64,000 bases of DNA, from NCBI GenBank assembly GCA_049647585.1, contig JBARXY010000025.1, positions 41,256 to 105,255 of the forward strand, written 5' to 3'. The notes under the pieces were generated by a model. The model saw nothing but the letters and a program-made list of their open reading frames with translations. It did no database searches and was not told where the DNA came from. The DNA is from JAGQSZ01 sp049647585. GTDB taxonomy: Bacteria; Actinomycetota; Acidimicrobiia; Acidimicrobiales; Microtrichaceae. Position 1 is the stretch's first letter. Every line of letters begins with the position of its first letter. Positions 53,381 to 61,677 of this stretch are shown here, in pieces. Both the position numbers and the translations under genes were made by a program.

Positions 53381-53799
53381 TGTTCGTATTGGATACCAAC
53401 GTCGTGTCTGAGCTCCGCAAGGTGCGAAGCGGAAAGGCGAATCCTGGAGTCGCCTCGTGGGCCGAGCAGACTCCGTCGGCCGAGATGTTCATCTCCGCCA
53501 TCACGATCCACGAACTCGAGCACGGTGTGTTGCTCATGGAGCGTTCCGATACTGCGCAGGGAGCGCTGCTACGTGCTTGGCTCGACCAGAGCGTCACCGC
53601 TGCGTTCAAGGGCCGAGTGCTGTCGGTGGACGAGAGAGTCGCGAGACGAGCGGCTGCCTTGCACGTTCCAGACCCAGCGCCGTTCCGCGATGCCCTCATA
53701 GGAGCGACCGCCTTGGTCCACGACATGACCGTCGTGACCAGAGACCTCAAGGACTTTCAACGTTTCGACCAGCTCGATGTCATCAATCCGTGGAGTTGA
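53380..53799 (+). CDS. vapC: PIN-domain toxin (VapC/FitB-type)
   Basis: VapC toxins are Mg-dependent ribonucleases. The 139-residue protein shows the acidic PIN-domain residues: Asp5 in MFVLDTNVVSEL, Glu45 in ISAITIHELEHG, Asp104 in PFRDALIGATAL and Asp122 in VTRDLKDF. It overlaps the antitoxin and is co-translated. The likeness to FitB-type proteins (N-terminal MFVLDTNV, HELEHGV) is good. Confidence 0.9.
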   Translation: MFVLDTNVVSELRKVRSGKANPGVASWAEQTPSAEMFISAITIHELEHGVLLMERSDTAQGALLRAWLDQSVTAAFKGRVLSVDERVARRAAALHVPDPAPFRDALIGATALVHDMTVVTRDLKDFQRFDQLDVINPWS

Positions 53800-53893
53800 C
53801 CACCTCAACCCAACCCGAGCGCTCACTGCCGCGTCCGGACGTTCGGCTAGCCGCGCAACATCTTCAACGTCGACCGTCACAATCTCGTCGCCG

Positions 53894-54394
53894 TCAGGAC
53901 GCGAAATCGTCGGGTGTCACTTGGTCGATGAACTGGCGGAATTCCTCGACGACTGCATCAGGAGACTCCGGTGGTCCGTCGGAAATTTCCTCGTCCTCGA
54001 CGAAACCTGCCTCGTCGAGGACATCCTCGACGGAAAAGATCGGGCAACCAACTCTTACAGCGAGCGCAACCGCATCGGAGGGTCGGGCCGAGATGTGCTT
54101 CACAGTTTCACCGACCGAAATCTCGAGGTCCGCAAAATAGGTCGTGTCGCGCAACTCGGTGATGACCACCTTGTCGAGCTGGGCGGAGAGTTCGTCGAGC
54201 ACGTCACAGAACAGATCATGGGTGAGTGGCCTGGGCGTCTCGACCCCCTCCATGGCGAAGGCGATTGCAGCTGCCTCGGGGCCGCCGATGAAGATGGACA
54301 GCAGACGATGACGCCCGGTGAGCTCCCGCAGCACGACCACTGGGGTGTTGCTGGGAAGCTCGACTCGTACTGCGACCAGCTCCAGTTCGATCAC
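53894..54394 (-). CDS. DUF151/bifunctional nuclease family protein
   Basis: The 166-residue protein matches the DUF151 family: VVVLRELTGRHRLLSIFIGG, EAAAIAFAMEGVETPRPLTH, the SARPSDAVALAVRVGCPIF box and an acidic C-terminus. It is conserved beside ftsR/garA/gcvH in actinobacteria. The GTG start at 54394 is used. The role in cell division or nuclease activity is not settled. Confidence 0.93.
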   Translation of the reverse strand: MIELELVAVRVELPSNTPVVVLRELTGRHRLLSIFIGGPEAAAIAFAMEGVETPRPLTHDLFCDVLDELSAQLDKVVITELRDTTYFADLEISVGETVKHISARPSDAVALAVRVGCPIFSVEDVLDEAGFVEDEEISDGPPESPDAVVEEFRQFIDQVTPDDFAS

Positions 54395-54459
54395 GAACCG
54401 AGCATAACGCGCCAGGTCATGCCCCGGTCCCCGACCACCACCGAGTGACCCCGCGACCG

Positions 54460-56274
54460 TCAGGTTCCGAGTATTCGCCGCATCTGATGACTCAGGAACA
54501 TGGCATGCAGCTCAGCGCCCATCGCTGTCAGTTCTTCGCTGCGTGCCGACGCGTTCTGTCGTGCGGTCGGATTGCGCTGCTTGAGCAGCGGAACGACGAG
54601 TTGCTCGATCATTCCAGCTTCACGTTCAGCAGAAATCTTGTACATGCGCAGGTGACGTGGCTCGATCCCGAGTTCCGCATACCTGGCCGCCAAGCGTGTG
54701 ACGGCAATCGCGTCCTCGTCGTAGACGTGGGCACCACCGAGCGACGTGGGCGAGATAAATCCGAACTGCTCAAGTGCATCCAGCAGGGTGCCCTGAACTC
54801 CGCAGAGTTCGCAGAGCTCGGATCGGGTCAGCGGCGTTCGGATCTGTCCGGCGTCATCAGCGGCTGTCGCGTTCATCGATTCATCCGTCTCTGGTCCAAC
54901 CTCTGGCGTCATTTCAGCTGGAGTTGAATCCGACTCTGGTCGACCGTCGCCACCGCGCCGCTTCGGTGGTCGGGGGTCTTCTTGGAGAGCCGCGACCACG
55001 TCTGCGGGTGTCGACAGGGTCCGGTGCTGCTTCTCGGATTCAGATTGCCGTCCACCGGTGGAGTGTCCACCGGAGGTTGATCCGCCGGCCTGACCGTTCT
55101 CGACGTTTCCCGCTCCCGAGGAGCGATCGGTCCGGGTCCTATCGGCCTGACTTTGGTGCGACTTGCTCGAGTCCGCGGATTCGCCCGACCTGGACTGCGC
55201 CGACCTGGACTGCGCCGACCTGGACTGCGCCGACTGGGGCCGCCCCGACTCGGACGGAGATGGATCCAGATCAGATCGCCCTTGATTGGCACCGGAATCC
55301 TGGCGCGAATCACGATCAGACGAGCTACCGGCGTCACCACGCTGAACGGGCGACCCACCTGGCGTTGAGGTTCGGGAACCACCTGCTTCGGTGCGGATTT
55401 CGTCGGCACCTGGTAGTGCGCCGCTGGAAGCAGCAGTCCGATCCGACACTGGCGACCCAAGTTCCGAACTGGCAGGAGCGCCGCTGGTGGAAGTCCCACC
55501 CGAACCACTCCCATGACCGGCCAGCTGACCGCTGTCAGGTCCACTTGGTCCTGATGCTTGGCGGGAACCCGCGGAGCCAGATTGGCCCGAACCGGATGAG
55601 CCAGATCCTGCGGAGTCTGCGGCGGAGCCGGACTGACCCGAACCTGACGTGCCGGCGCTCGCGGAGCCGGCGCTTGACGAGCGGGCGCCGGTTGACGCAT
55701 CGCCGGAGTCGGTGTCGGAACCGCCTGAGCCGACGGGCGTGGTCGCCGACGCGCCTTCGCTGCCGGGCCGAGCATGCTGGGATGAGGCGACCGCTGGATG
55801 TGCCGGCGAGCGATACCGCGCATCGCGGCCGGACTGTTCGCCGTACGGGTCGGGATCGTGCGTCGAGGAATCAGCGCGACCCGATCCTGCACCCGAGCCG
55901 GCACCTGCGTTATCAGCACCTGAATCGCCGGCACCCGACGCGCCACGCTGGCCCTGACCCGCTGCGGGATCCGCACTGGACCAGAGAGTCGGCTGGGTCT
56001 GCACACCGGCCGAAGGGTCAGCGCCGTCCTCGAGCATCTTCTTTATGACCTTGAGCGGAAGAAAATGGTCACCTTGTTGACGCAGGATCCAGCGCAGCCG
56101 TTCAATGTCGGAGTCGTAGAACTTCCTGAAGCCGGACCCGGTCCGTTCTGGTGCGATCAGGCCCTGGCTTTCCAGGAATCGGATTTTCGAGATGGTGACG
56201 TCGGGAAAATCCTCTTGGACGAGCGAAAGGACCTCACCGATCGACAGGTGTTCGGAGCGGGCGGAATCGCTCAT
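54460..56274 (-). CDS. ftsR: FtsR-like MerR regulator with about 385-residue Ser/Gly-rich insertion
   Basis: FtsR is the MerR-family regulator that promotes ftsZ expression in actinobacteria; typical length is about 245 residues. Here the N-terminal HTH (residues 10-85: SIGEVLSLVQEDFPDVTISK and KIRFLESQGLIAPERTGSGF) and the C-terminal domain (476-604: LTRSELCELCGVQGTLLDAL to LHAMFLSHQMRRILGT) are both intact. Residues 91-475 form a Ser/Gly/Ala/Gln/Arg-rich region, with SAQSR repeats, that has no likeness to the family. It overlaps the GarA-like gene by ATGA. The frame is continuous, so the insertion is translated. Confidence 0.9.
   Translation of the reverse strand: MSDSARSEHLSIGEVLSLVQEDFPDVTISKIRFLESQGLIAPERTGSGFRKFYDSDIERLRWILRQQGDHFLPLKVIKKMLEDGADPSAGVQTQPTLWSSADPAAGQGQRGASGAGDSGADNAGAGSGAGSGRADSSTHDPDPYGEQSGRDARYRSPAHPAVASSQHARPGSEGASATTPVGSGGSDTDSGDASTGARSSSAGSASAGTSGSGQSGSAADSAGSGSSGSGQSGSAGSRQASGPSGPDSGQLAGHGSGSGGTSTSGAPASSELGSPVSDRTAASSGALPGADEIRTEAGGSRTSTPGGSPVQRGDAGSSSDRDSRQDSGANQGRSDLDPSPSESGRPQSAQSRSAQSRSAQSRSGESADSSKSHQSQADRTRTDRSSGAGNVENGQAGGSTSGGHSTGGRQSESEKQHRTLSTPADVVAALQEDPRPPKRRGGDGRPESDSTPAEMTPEVGPETDESMNATAADDAGQIRTPLTRSELCELCGVQGTLLDALEQFGFISPTSLGGAHVYDEDAIAVTRLAARYAELGIEPRHLRMYKISAEREAGMIEQLVVPLLKQRNPTARQNASARSEELTAMGAELHAMFLSHQMRRILGT
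55187..55231 (-). repeat. Three 15-bp tandem repeats in ftsR insertion
   Basis: On the + strand, units gacctggactgcgcc begin at 55187, 55202 and 55217; on the coding strand they give repeated SAQSR/QSRSA peptides. Confidence 0.9.
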
Positions 56275-56735
56275 GCAGCACCACCGGGCGTGCCGATGAC
56301 GAACACGAAGCGAAATTTACCAACCTGCACCTGTGCACCCTCCCTCAACAGCGCGTGCGTGATTCTCTCACCATCCAGATAGGTCCCGTTGAGTGAGCCG
56401 AGATCGCTGAGCGAATACTGCCCAGCAGGCTCGTGGCGAACTTCCGCATGGTTGCGGGACACAGTGATGTCGTCGAGGAATATCTCGCTGCGCGGGTCCC
56501 TACCGATCCGGGTCAGTTCCTCGCTGATGGTGAACCTCGCGCCCGCGGACGCGCCACGGGTGATGATCATCTGACCGACTTCGCCGACTCCCGGCACGTC
56601 GACACCCACCACGGGCACCCGACCCGTATCCATTTCGGAGCGGGTCGACAAAGGTGATCCGCAAGCGGAGCAGAAGTTCGCGTCGGCGGAGTTCAGGAGA
56701 CTACAGACCGGACAGACGACGCCTTCGCTCACCAT
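56271..56735 (-). CDS. garA: FHA-domain protein, GarA-like with N-terminal zinc ribbon
   Basis: GarA regulates 2-oxoglutarate and glutamate metabolism in actinobacteria via a phosphothreonine-binding FHA domain. This 154-residue protein has the FHA core (TRIGRDPRSEIFLDDITVSR then NHAEVRH and SLSDLGSLNGTYLDGERI) with the conserved Arg, Ser and Asn residues. Unlike mycobacterial GarA, the N-terminus has a four-Cys zinc ribbon (Cys8, 11, 22, 25) and no ETTS phosphorylation motif. It lies 11 bases after gcvH and overlaps ftsR. Confidence 0.88.
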   Translation of the reverse strand: MVSEGVVCPVCSLLNSADANFCSACGSPLSTRSEMDTGRVPVVGVDVPGVGEVGQMIITRGASAGARFTISEELTRIGRDPRSEIFLDDITVSRNHAEVRHEPAGQYSLSDLGSLNGTYLDGERITHALLREGAQVQVGKFRFVFVIGTPGGAA

Positions 56736-56746
56736 TGCAGTCGGTC

Positions 56747-57127
56747 TCAGCCCTCTGTCAGTTGACGGTAGGCGTCGGCATCCAACAGGGCTTCGGCGGC
56801 CGCGGCGTCAGTCGGCTCGATCAGAGCGATCCAGCCGGTGTTGTACGGATCGGAGTTGACCAGTTCGGGGCTTGTCTCGAGTTCGGAGTTGATCTCGACG
56901 ACGGTCCCGGCGATCGGGGCATAGATCTCGGACACTGACTTGGTGGACTCGACCTCGCCGAAGGCGTCTCCAGCGGCAAAGGTTTGCCCGATATCGGGGA
57001 CCTGCACGTAGACGACATCGCCAAGTGCGTCTTGGGCGTAATCGGTTATACCGACCCGCAACTTTCCATCGTCGTTACGTATCCACTCGTGGTCGGATGA
57101 GTACCTCAACTCTTCGGGCACGTTCAT
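56747..57127 (-). CDS. gcvH: Glycine cleavage H protein
   Basis: GcvH carries the aminomethyl group between GcvP and GcvT on a lipoyl-lysine. The 126-residue protein starts MNVPEELRYSSDHEW and has VGITDYAQDALGDVVYVQVP and the lipoylation site in EVESTKSVSEIYAP (Lys63). The family N-terminus supports 57127. An ATG at 57178 overlaps the stop of the preceding gene by ATGA and would add 17 non-conserved residues, which could be translated by coupling. Confidence 0.93.
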   Translation of the reverse strand: MNVPEELRYSSDHEWIRNDDGKLRVGITDYAQDALGDVVYVQVPDIGQTFAAGDAFGEVESTKSVSEIYAPIAGTVVEINSELETSPELVNSDPYNTGWIALIEPTDAAAAEALLDADAYRQLTEG

Positions 57128-57174
57128 GGCAGGAACGCTACCCGACTGCGACGATGCGATGGACCCCGATCCGT

Positions 57175-59661
57175 TCAACGGAGCATCTGGCGGATCCGCC
57201 TCGCGTACTCCTGGGCCAAAGACCGGGCGGCGTCCCTGCTGTCACCCTCCGCCCAGATGTGGGTGACCGGCTCCTCGGGGTCTGGCAGGACCAGAACCCA
57301 GCCTGTCTCGTGGTACACCTTGATGCCGTCGATCAGATCGACCTCGCGCCCGTGGGTCTGTTCGACCATCGTTCGCATGACTGTCCCTTTCTGTTCCCAG
57401 GGGGTCACGACCTCTTCACGAACCTGGTGGACAGCGGGTGCAGCAGATACCAGTTCTGACAACTTTGCGTCGCGCACCGACAACAGGTCGAGCATCTTCA
57501 ACAGGCCCGCCGCAGCATCGAACGCTGGGAGGAAACCAGGCAGGATGATCCCACCTTCGAGGTTTGCGGCGAACCCAACACCGGCCTCATCGGCTGCCGC
57601 CATCAACGCCGCCGGCGAAGTTTTGGACCAGACCACTTCATAGCCGCGGTCACGCACGATCTTCGCTGCCGAGCGACTGGCGGTTACAGGTAGAACGACC
57701 TTGTCGCCCAGCAGCCGATCGCAGACCAGGTCGAGGAACACCAGCAGCGTCTGATCGAAACTCAGGATCGTGCCTGAGTCGTCGACCAGGACCAGCTGCT
57801 CACCGGAAGGGTCGAGAACCGCCCCAAGATCTGCGCCCGACCCCTTGACGAGCGAAGCGACAGTCTGTGCGTGTTCCTCACGGTCGAAGCCGAGGACCCC
57901 CTTGGTGGATGCGAACGGATTGACCACCAGGACCTCAGCTCCGAGCTTCGCCAGGACGTTGGGCATGACGAAGCTCGTGGAACCGTAGGAATAGTCGATC
58001 ACAACCTTGAAGCCGTGGGCCGCGACCTTGCGGACGTCGATCGTCTGCTCCAGAGCAACCGCATACTGCTCGAGTGCCCGCGGGACCAGGTCGATGTCGC
58101 CGATGTCGGCCGGGCGCACCCGCCGGAAATCCTCTCGGCTGAACAACCGCTCGATCTTGCGTTGCTTCTCCTCCAGGATGTCGCCCCCGTCGCGGTCGAA
58201 GAAGCGGATCAGAACCGTGTCAGGGTCATCGGGGCTCAACCGCAGAGTGATTGCGGCCGAAACGACCGCCGAGCGGCAGTGGAAACGGGTCAGGGGGACA
58301 CTCGCCATTTCCAGGTCCATGACGTTTATGCCACCGGAATTGAGCCCGGCGATCATCGCCCGCTTGAGCATTCGGGCCGCACGGGACGAGTCCCGCGAAA
58401 CCACGACGGTCGCGTCCTTCTTCAGCGAAGTTGCAAACGCAAGGGCAACCTTGGTGGCCATCTCGGGTGTCGCATCGACGTTCGCCAGACCCGATACACC
58501 ACCCCTGCCGAACAGGCTTCGGGCCCCGCGGGACTCCCAGATGATCGAGGTATTGACGACAGCTCCCGCCTCGATCGTCTTGAACGGGTACACCTTGACG
58601 TTCGAGGAGACGACCGCGTTCTCACCGACGAACACCTCATCGCCGAGCACAACGCCCTCCTCGCAGCGAACCCCTCCGCGCAGATCAGAGGCGCGGCCGA
58701 CAACGGTGCCCCGCATCTTGGTGCCTTCGCCGATGTAGGAGTTGTCGTTGACGACGCTTCGTTCGAGCACGCAGTCGCGGCGCAGACGGACACCGGTGCC
58801 GATGACGGAGTACTCCCCCAGTTGCACCCCCGCGTCGACGAAGCAGTTGTCGCCGATCACGGCAGGACCATTCAGAACTGCGGCGGGATGGATCTCGGCA
58901 CCCTCGCCGACGTAGACGCCATCGGCGACCTGGAATCCGGGAATCCTCACCTCTACCCGCTCATCGAGAATGTCCTTGTGGGCACGCAAGTAGGCCTCAA
59001 GGGTCCCCACGTCCTCCCAGTAGCCCTCCGCCACGGACCCGAAGACCTTTTCACCGGCTTCGAGCAACTCTGGGAACACATCCGATGAGAAGTCGACCGG
59101 TACGTCAGGGGCGATCCAGTCGAAGATTCGTGGCTCCAGGACGTAGATCCCCGAATTGATGGTGTCGGAGAAGACCTGCCCCCATGTCGGCTTCTCCAGG
59201 AACCGTTCGATTGAGCCGTCCTCATTCGAAATGACGATGCCGTACTCAAGAGGGTTCTCGACCCGGACCAGACCGATTGTCGCGAGCGCTTGGCGTTCGT
59301 TGTGGGTTCGGATGACATCACCAAGGTCGATGTCGGTTAGCACGTCTCCCGAGATGACCAGGAATGTCTCATCCAACTCTTCCATGGCGTTGCGCACCGA
59401 GCCGGCGGTGCCGAGTGGGCTCTCCTCCGAGGCGTAAACCATGTGGACACCGAACTCGGAACCATCGCCGAAATAGTTACGGATCGCGTACGGCATGAAG
59501 GCAACCGTGACCACAATCTCGGTGATGTCGTGTGCCTTGAGCAGATCGATGATGTGCTCCATCATCGGGCGATTGACCAACGGCAGCATTGGTTTGGGAA
59601 TGTTCGAGGTGAGGGGTCGCAGGCGTGTGCCTTCGCCTCCCGCCATGATGACGGCCTTCAC
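57175..59661 (-). CDS. Nucleotidyltransferase/phosphohexomutase-like fusion (GDP-mannose type)
   Basis: The 828-residue protein has an N-terminal sugar-phosphate nucleotidyltransferase (KAVIMAGGEGTRLRPLTSNI), left-handed beta-helix repeats (VIGDNCFVDAGVQLGEYSVI) and a C-terminal phosphohexomutase domain. The mutase domain is degenerate: the phosphoserine loop TASHNP reads LRLSPDDPDT and the Mg loop DxDxDR is replaced by DPSGEQL. A mannose-1-phosphate guanylyltransferase role is likely for the first domain only. The GTG start at 59661 is preceded by GGAGGT. Confidence 0.85.
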   Translation of the reverse strand: MKAVIMAGGEGTRLRPLTSNIPKPMLPLVNRPMMEHIIDLLKAHDITEIVVTVAFMPYAIRNYFGDGSEFGVHMVYASEESPLGTAGSVRNAMEELDETFLVISGDVLTDIDLGDVIRTHNERQALATIGLVRVENPLEYGIVISNEDGSIERFLEKPTWGQVFSDTINSGIYVLEPRIFDWIAPDVPVDFSSDVFPELLEAGEKVFGSVAEGYWEDVGTLEAYLRAHKDILDERVEVRIPGFQVADGVYVGEGAEIHPAAVLNGPAVIGDNCFVDAGVQLGEYSVIGTGVRLRRDCVLERSVVNDNSYIGEGTKMRGTVVGRASDLRGGVRCEEGVVLGDEVFVGENAVVSSNVKVYPFKTIEAGAVVNTSIIWESRGARSLFGRGGVSGLANVDATPEMATKVALAFATSLKKDATVVVSRDSSRAARMLKRAMIAGLNSGGINVMDLEMASVPLTRFHCRSAVVSAAITLRLSPDDPDTVLIRFFDRDGGDILEEKQRKIERLFSREDFRRVRPADIGDIDLVPRALEQYAVALEQTIDVRKVAAHGFKVVIDYSYGSTSFVMPNVLAKLGAEVLVVNPFASTKGVLGFDREEHAQTVASLVKGSGADLGAVLDPSGEQLVLVDDSGTILSFDQTLLVFLDLVCDRLLGDKVVLPVTASRSAAKIVRDRGYEVVWSKTSPAALMAAADEAGVGFAANLEGGIILPGFLPAFDAAAGLLKMLDLLSVRDAKLSELVSAAPAVHQVREEVVTPWEQKGTVMRTMVEQTHGREVDLIDGIKVYHETGWVLVLPDPEEPVTHIWAEGDSRDAARSLAQEYARRIRQMLR

Positions 59662-59729
59662 TATCGACCTCCGGTCGCTGGGATGACTGAGATGACTAGC
59701 TCAGGGCCACGCTACCGGTCCGGGTGCGC

Positions 59730-60374
59730 TCAGCGGAGACTTCGCCCCTCGCGCAGCGCCTTGATGCCGGCCGGGAAATAGCCGAAGTAGGCGATGAGGC
59801 TGCAAACAAGCCCCGGGATGGCAGAGCACCAGGCAATGACCAGAAAGACGGTCTCGGTACCGGTTCCCACGAACCGCGAATCGGCCGACGCGAGGAACGC
59901 CGGAAAGGCCATCATCATTGCGAAGGTTCCGCATTTGCCGATCCAGGTGACGTCCATCCGCTTGGCGCCCAGGAATACCGTTCCCGCCACGAACATGCTC
60001 AGGGTGACCTCGCGGATGATGACGATCCAGGCGAAAAGGGTGAAGTAGTCGATACCCAGGTTGGCGATGAGGATTCCGCCGATCCCCACGACCATCAGGA
60101 GTCGGTCGACCGTCGGATCGAACATTTTTCCGAAGTTCGAAACCTGACCGAAGCGACGCGCCACGTAGCCGTCGACCCAGTCGGTTCCCCCGAGGGTGGC
60201 GAGCAGGACCGACGCGATGAAGTAGTCCTCCTTACCGAACAGCAGCCAGATGAACACGGGGATCAGCAGGAGCCGGACGAGGGTGATCAGATTGGGTGCT
60301 GTCAGCAGGCGGTCCTCGCCAACCGGGATCTCTTCGCCGGCCAGGCCGTGTCTGGCGGCTATCTGTTCGTCCAT
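59730..60374 (-). CDS. pgsA: CDP-alcohol phosphatidyltransferase (PgsA-type)
   Basis: The 214-residue membrane enzyme has the CDP-alcohol motif DWVDGYVARRFGQVSNFGKM followed by FDPTVDR, with the full DGxxAR...G...D...D pattern, and several transmembrane helices. It transfers a phosphatidyl group to an alcohol such as glycerol-3-phosphate. By position ahead of the gcvH cluster it matches mycobacterial pgsA2-type genes. It starts at the ATG at 60374, divergent to the HIT gene. Confidence 0.92.
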   Translation of the reverse strand: MDEQIAARHGLAGEEIPVGEDRLLTAPNLITLVRLLLIPVFIWLLFGKEDYFIASVLLATLGGTDWVDGYVARRFGQVSNFGKMFDPTVDRLLMVVGIGGILIANLGIDYFTLFAWIVIIREVTLSMFVAGTVFLGAKRMDVTWIGKCGTFAMMMAFPAFLASADSRFVGTGTETVFLVIAWCSAIPGLVCSLIAYFGYFPAGIKALREGRSLR

Positions 60375-60425
60375 CGCGTCAATCGTAGAACGCCTCGGCC
60401 GATGTCCGGCTCTACTGTTGTCGGC

Positions 60426-60869
60426 ATGGCGAATTCTTCGAACAACGTCGATCCGTCCGTGTTCACCCTCATCATCAACGGTGACCTTCCGGGGCGCTTC
60501 GTATGGCGTGACGAACGAGTTGTCGCCTTCTTGACCATTGCCCCGCTACGGCCCGGCCACACCTTGGTGGTGCCGATCGAACAGGTGGACCAGTGGACTG
60601 ACGTCGATGCAGACCTGTGGCAACACATCAGCTCGGTGCAACACATCGTCGGGCAGGCGATCATGACCGCCTTCTCACCAAGGCGTGTCGGGTCGATAAT
60701 CGCCGGACTCGAAGTTCCCCACTGCCACGTGCACCTCGTGCCGATCGACAACGAGTCGCAACTGAGCTTCGCGAACGTCGACCACTCCCCCGACCCCGCC
60801 GCCCTGGATGACGCGGCCGAGCGGATCCGGGCAGTGCTTCGGGAAATGGGACGACCCGAAGTCGCCTAG
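60426..60869 (+). CDS. HIT family protein
   Basis: The 147-residue nucleotide hydrolase/transferase has the HIT fold with PLRPGHTLVVPIEQVDQW and the catalytic triad motif VPHCHVHLVPID. It probably hydrolyses nucleotide conjugates. The long open frame upstream is antisense to pgsA and not part of the gene. Its stop overlaps the SRAP gene by 4 bases, tail to tail. Confidence 0.92.
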   Translation: MANSSNNVDPSVFTLIINGDLPGRFVWRDERVVAFLTIAPLRPGHTLVVPIEQVDQWTDVDADLWQHISSVQHIVGQAIMTAFSPRRVGSIIAGLEVPHCHVHLVPIDNESQLSFANVDHSPDPAALDDAAERIRAVLREMGRPEVA

Positions 60870-61600
60870 ATCAGAGTTGGCTCGCTGGTCGGCGGAGCGT
60901 CGGGATCGATCTCGTCAATTAGATGCTCGCCCCTGTTTCGAACGCTGTTGACCTCGGTGGAAATCGGATGGAGCGTGATCAGCTTCGATGGAGCTGGTAC
61001 CAGGAATTTTCCTAGCGTCTCGACGTCTTGATCCTCGGTCGAGAGCCAGTCGCCCCACGCCGCCTGCGGCAGAATCACCGGCATACGGTTGTGGATCTGG
61101 GCCATCTTCGAGTTGGCCTCAGTGGTGATGATCGAGCACGTCCGAATCGGGTCCTCCAACGGAGGCTGATCCTTGGGACCTCGCCACTGTTCCCACAACC
61201 CTGCGAACGCGAAGGGCTCGTCGTCAGGGCGATGGATGTAGTACGGCTGCTTCTTCTTCTCGCCCGGAACCGCCTTCCACTCGTAGAAGCCGTCGACGGG
61301 AATGATGCAGCGGCGGGTGGCGAAAGCCTTGCGGAACGAAGGTTTGGTGGCGACGGTCTCGGCACGGGAGTTGATCATCCGTGAGCCGATCGACAGGTCC
61401 TTCGCCCAGGACGGCACCAGTCCCCAGCGAAACGCCTCGAGTCGTCTGGTGGTCCCATCCTCTCGTACCACCAGTACCTCCGACGTCGGTGCGGTGTTGT
61501 AGTTGGGTCCACGTTCCAGAATCTTTTCGTCCACGGAATCGACGTCGAAATACTGGGCGATCTGCTCTGGCGACGACGAGGAAACGAAGCGTCCACACAT
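60866..61600 (-). CDS. SRAP (HMCES/YedK) protein
   Basis: SRAP proteins crosslink abasic sites in single-stranded DNA through Cys2. The 244-residue protein starts MCGRFVSSSS with the catalytic Cys at position 2 and carries the conserved WGLVPSWAKD, INSRAETVATKPSFRKAF, RCIIPVDGFYEWK and HNRMPVIL motifs, so the family residues are in place. It is divergent to the GT2 gene. Confidence 0.95.
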   Translation of the reverse strand: MCGRFVSSSSPEQIAQYFDVDSVDEKILERGPNYNTAPTSEVLVVREDGTTRRLEAFRWGLVPSWAKDLSIGSRMINSRAETVATKPSFRKAFATRRCIIPVDGFYEWKAVPGEKKKQPYYIHRPDDEPFAFAGLWEQWRGPKDQPPLEDPIRTCSIITTEANSKMAQIHNRMPVILPQAAWGDWLSTEDQDVETLGKFLVPAPSKLITLHPISTEVNSVRNRGEHLIDEIDPDAPPTSEPTLI

Positions 61601-61677
61601 GTGTCAGAGCGTAGAGGTCAGGACGGCCTTTCAGGTCCCATGGAGGGCCCGACTGCGCCGGTAGCATTCGCTGGCTC

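Noticed and set aside
54774..56048. Long open frames on both strands opposite the ftsR insertion
   Set aside because: The Ser/Gly-rich region lacks stops in several frames; only the ftsR frame joins two recognisable domains.
57871..59088. A 405-codon open frame antisense to the nucleotidyltransferase fusion
   Set aside because: Shadow of a conserved gene with no ribosome site or domain.
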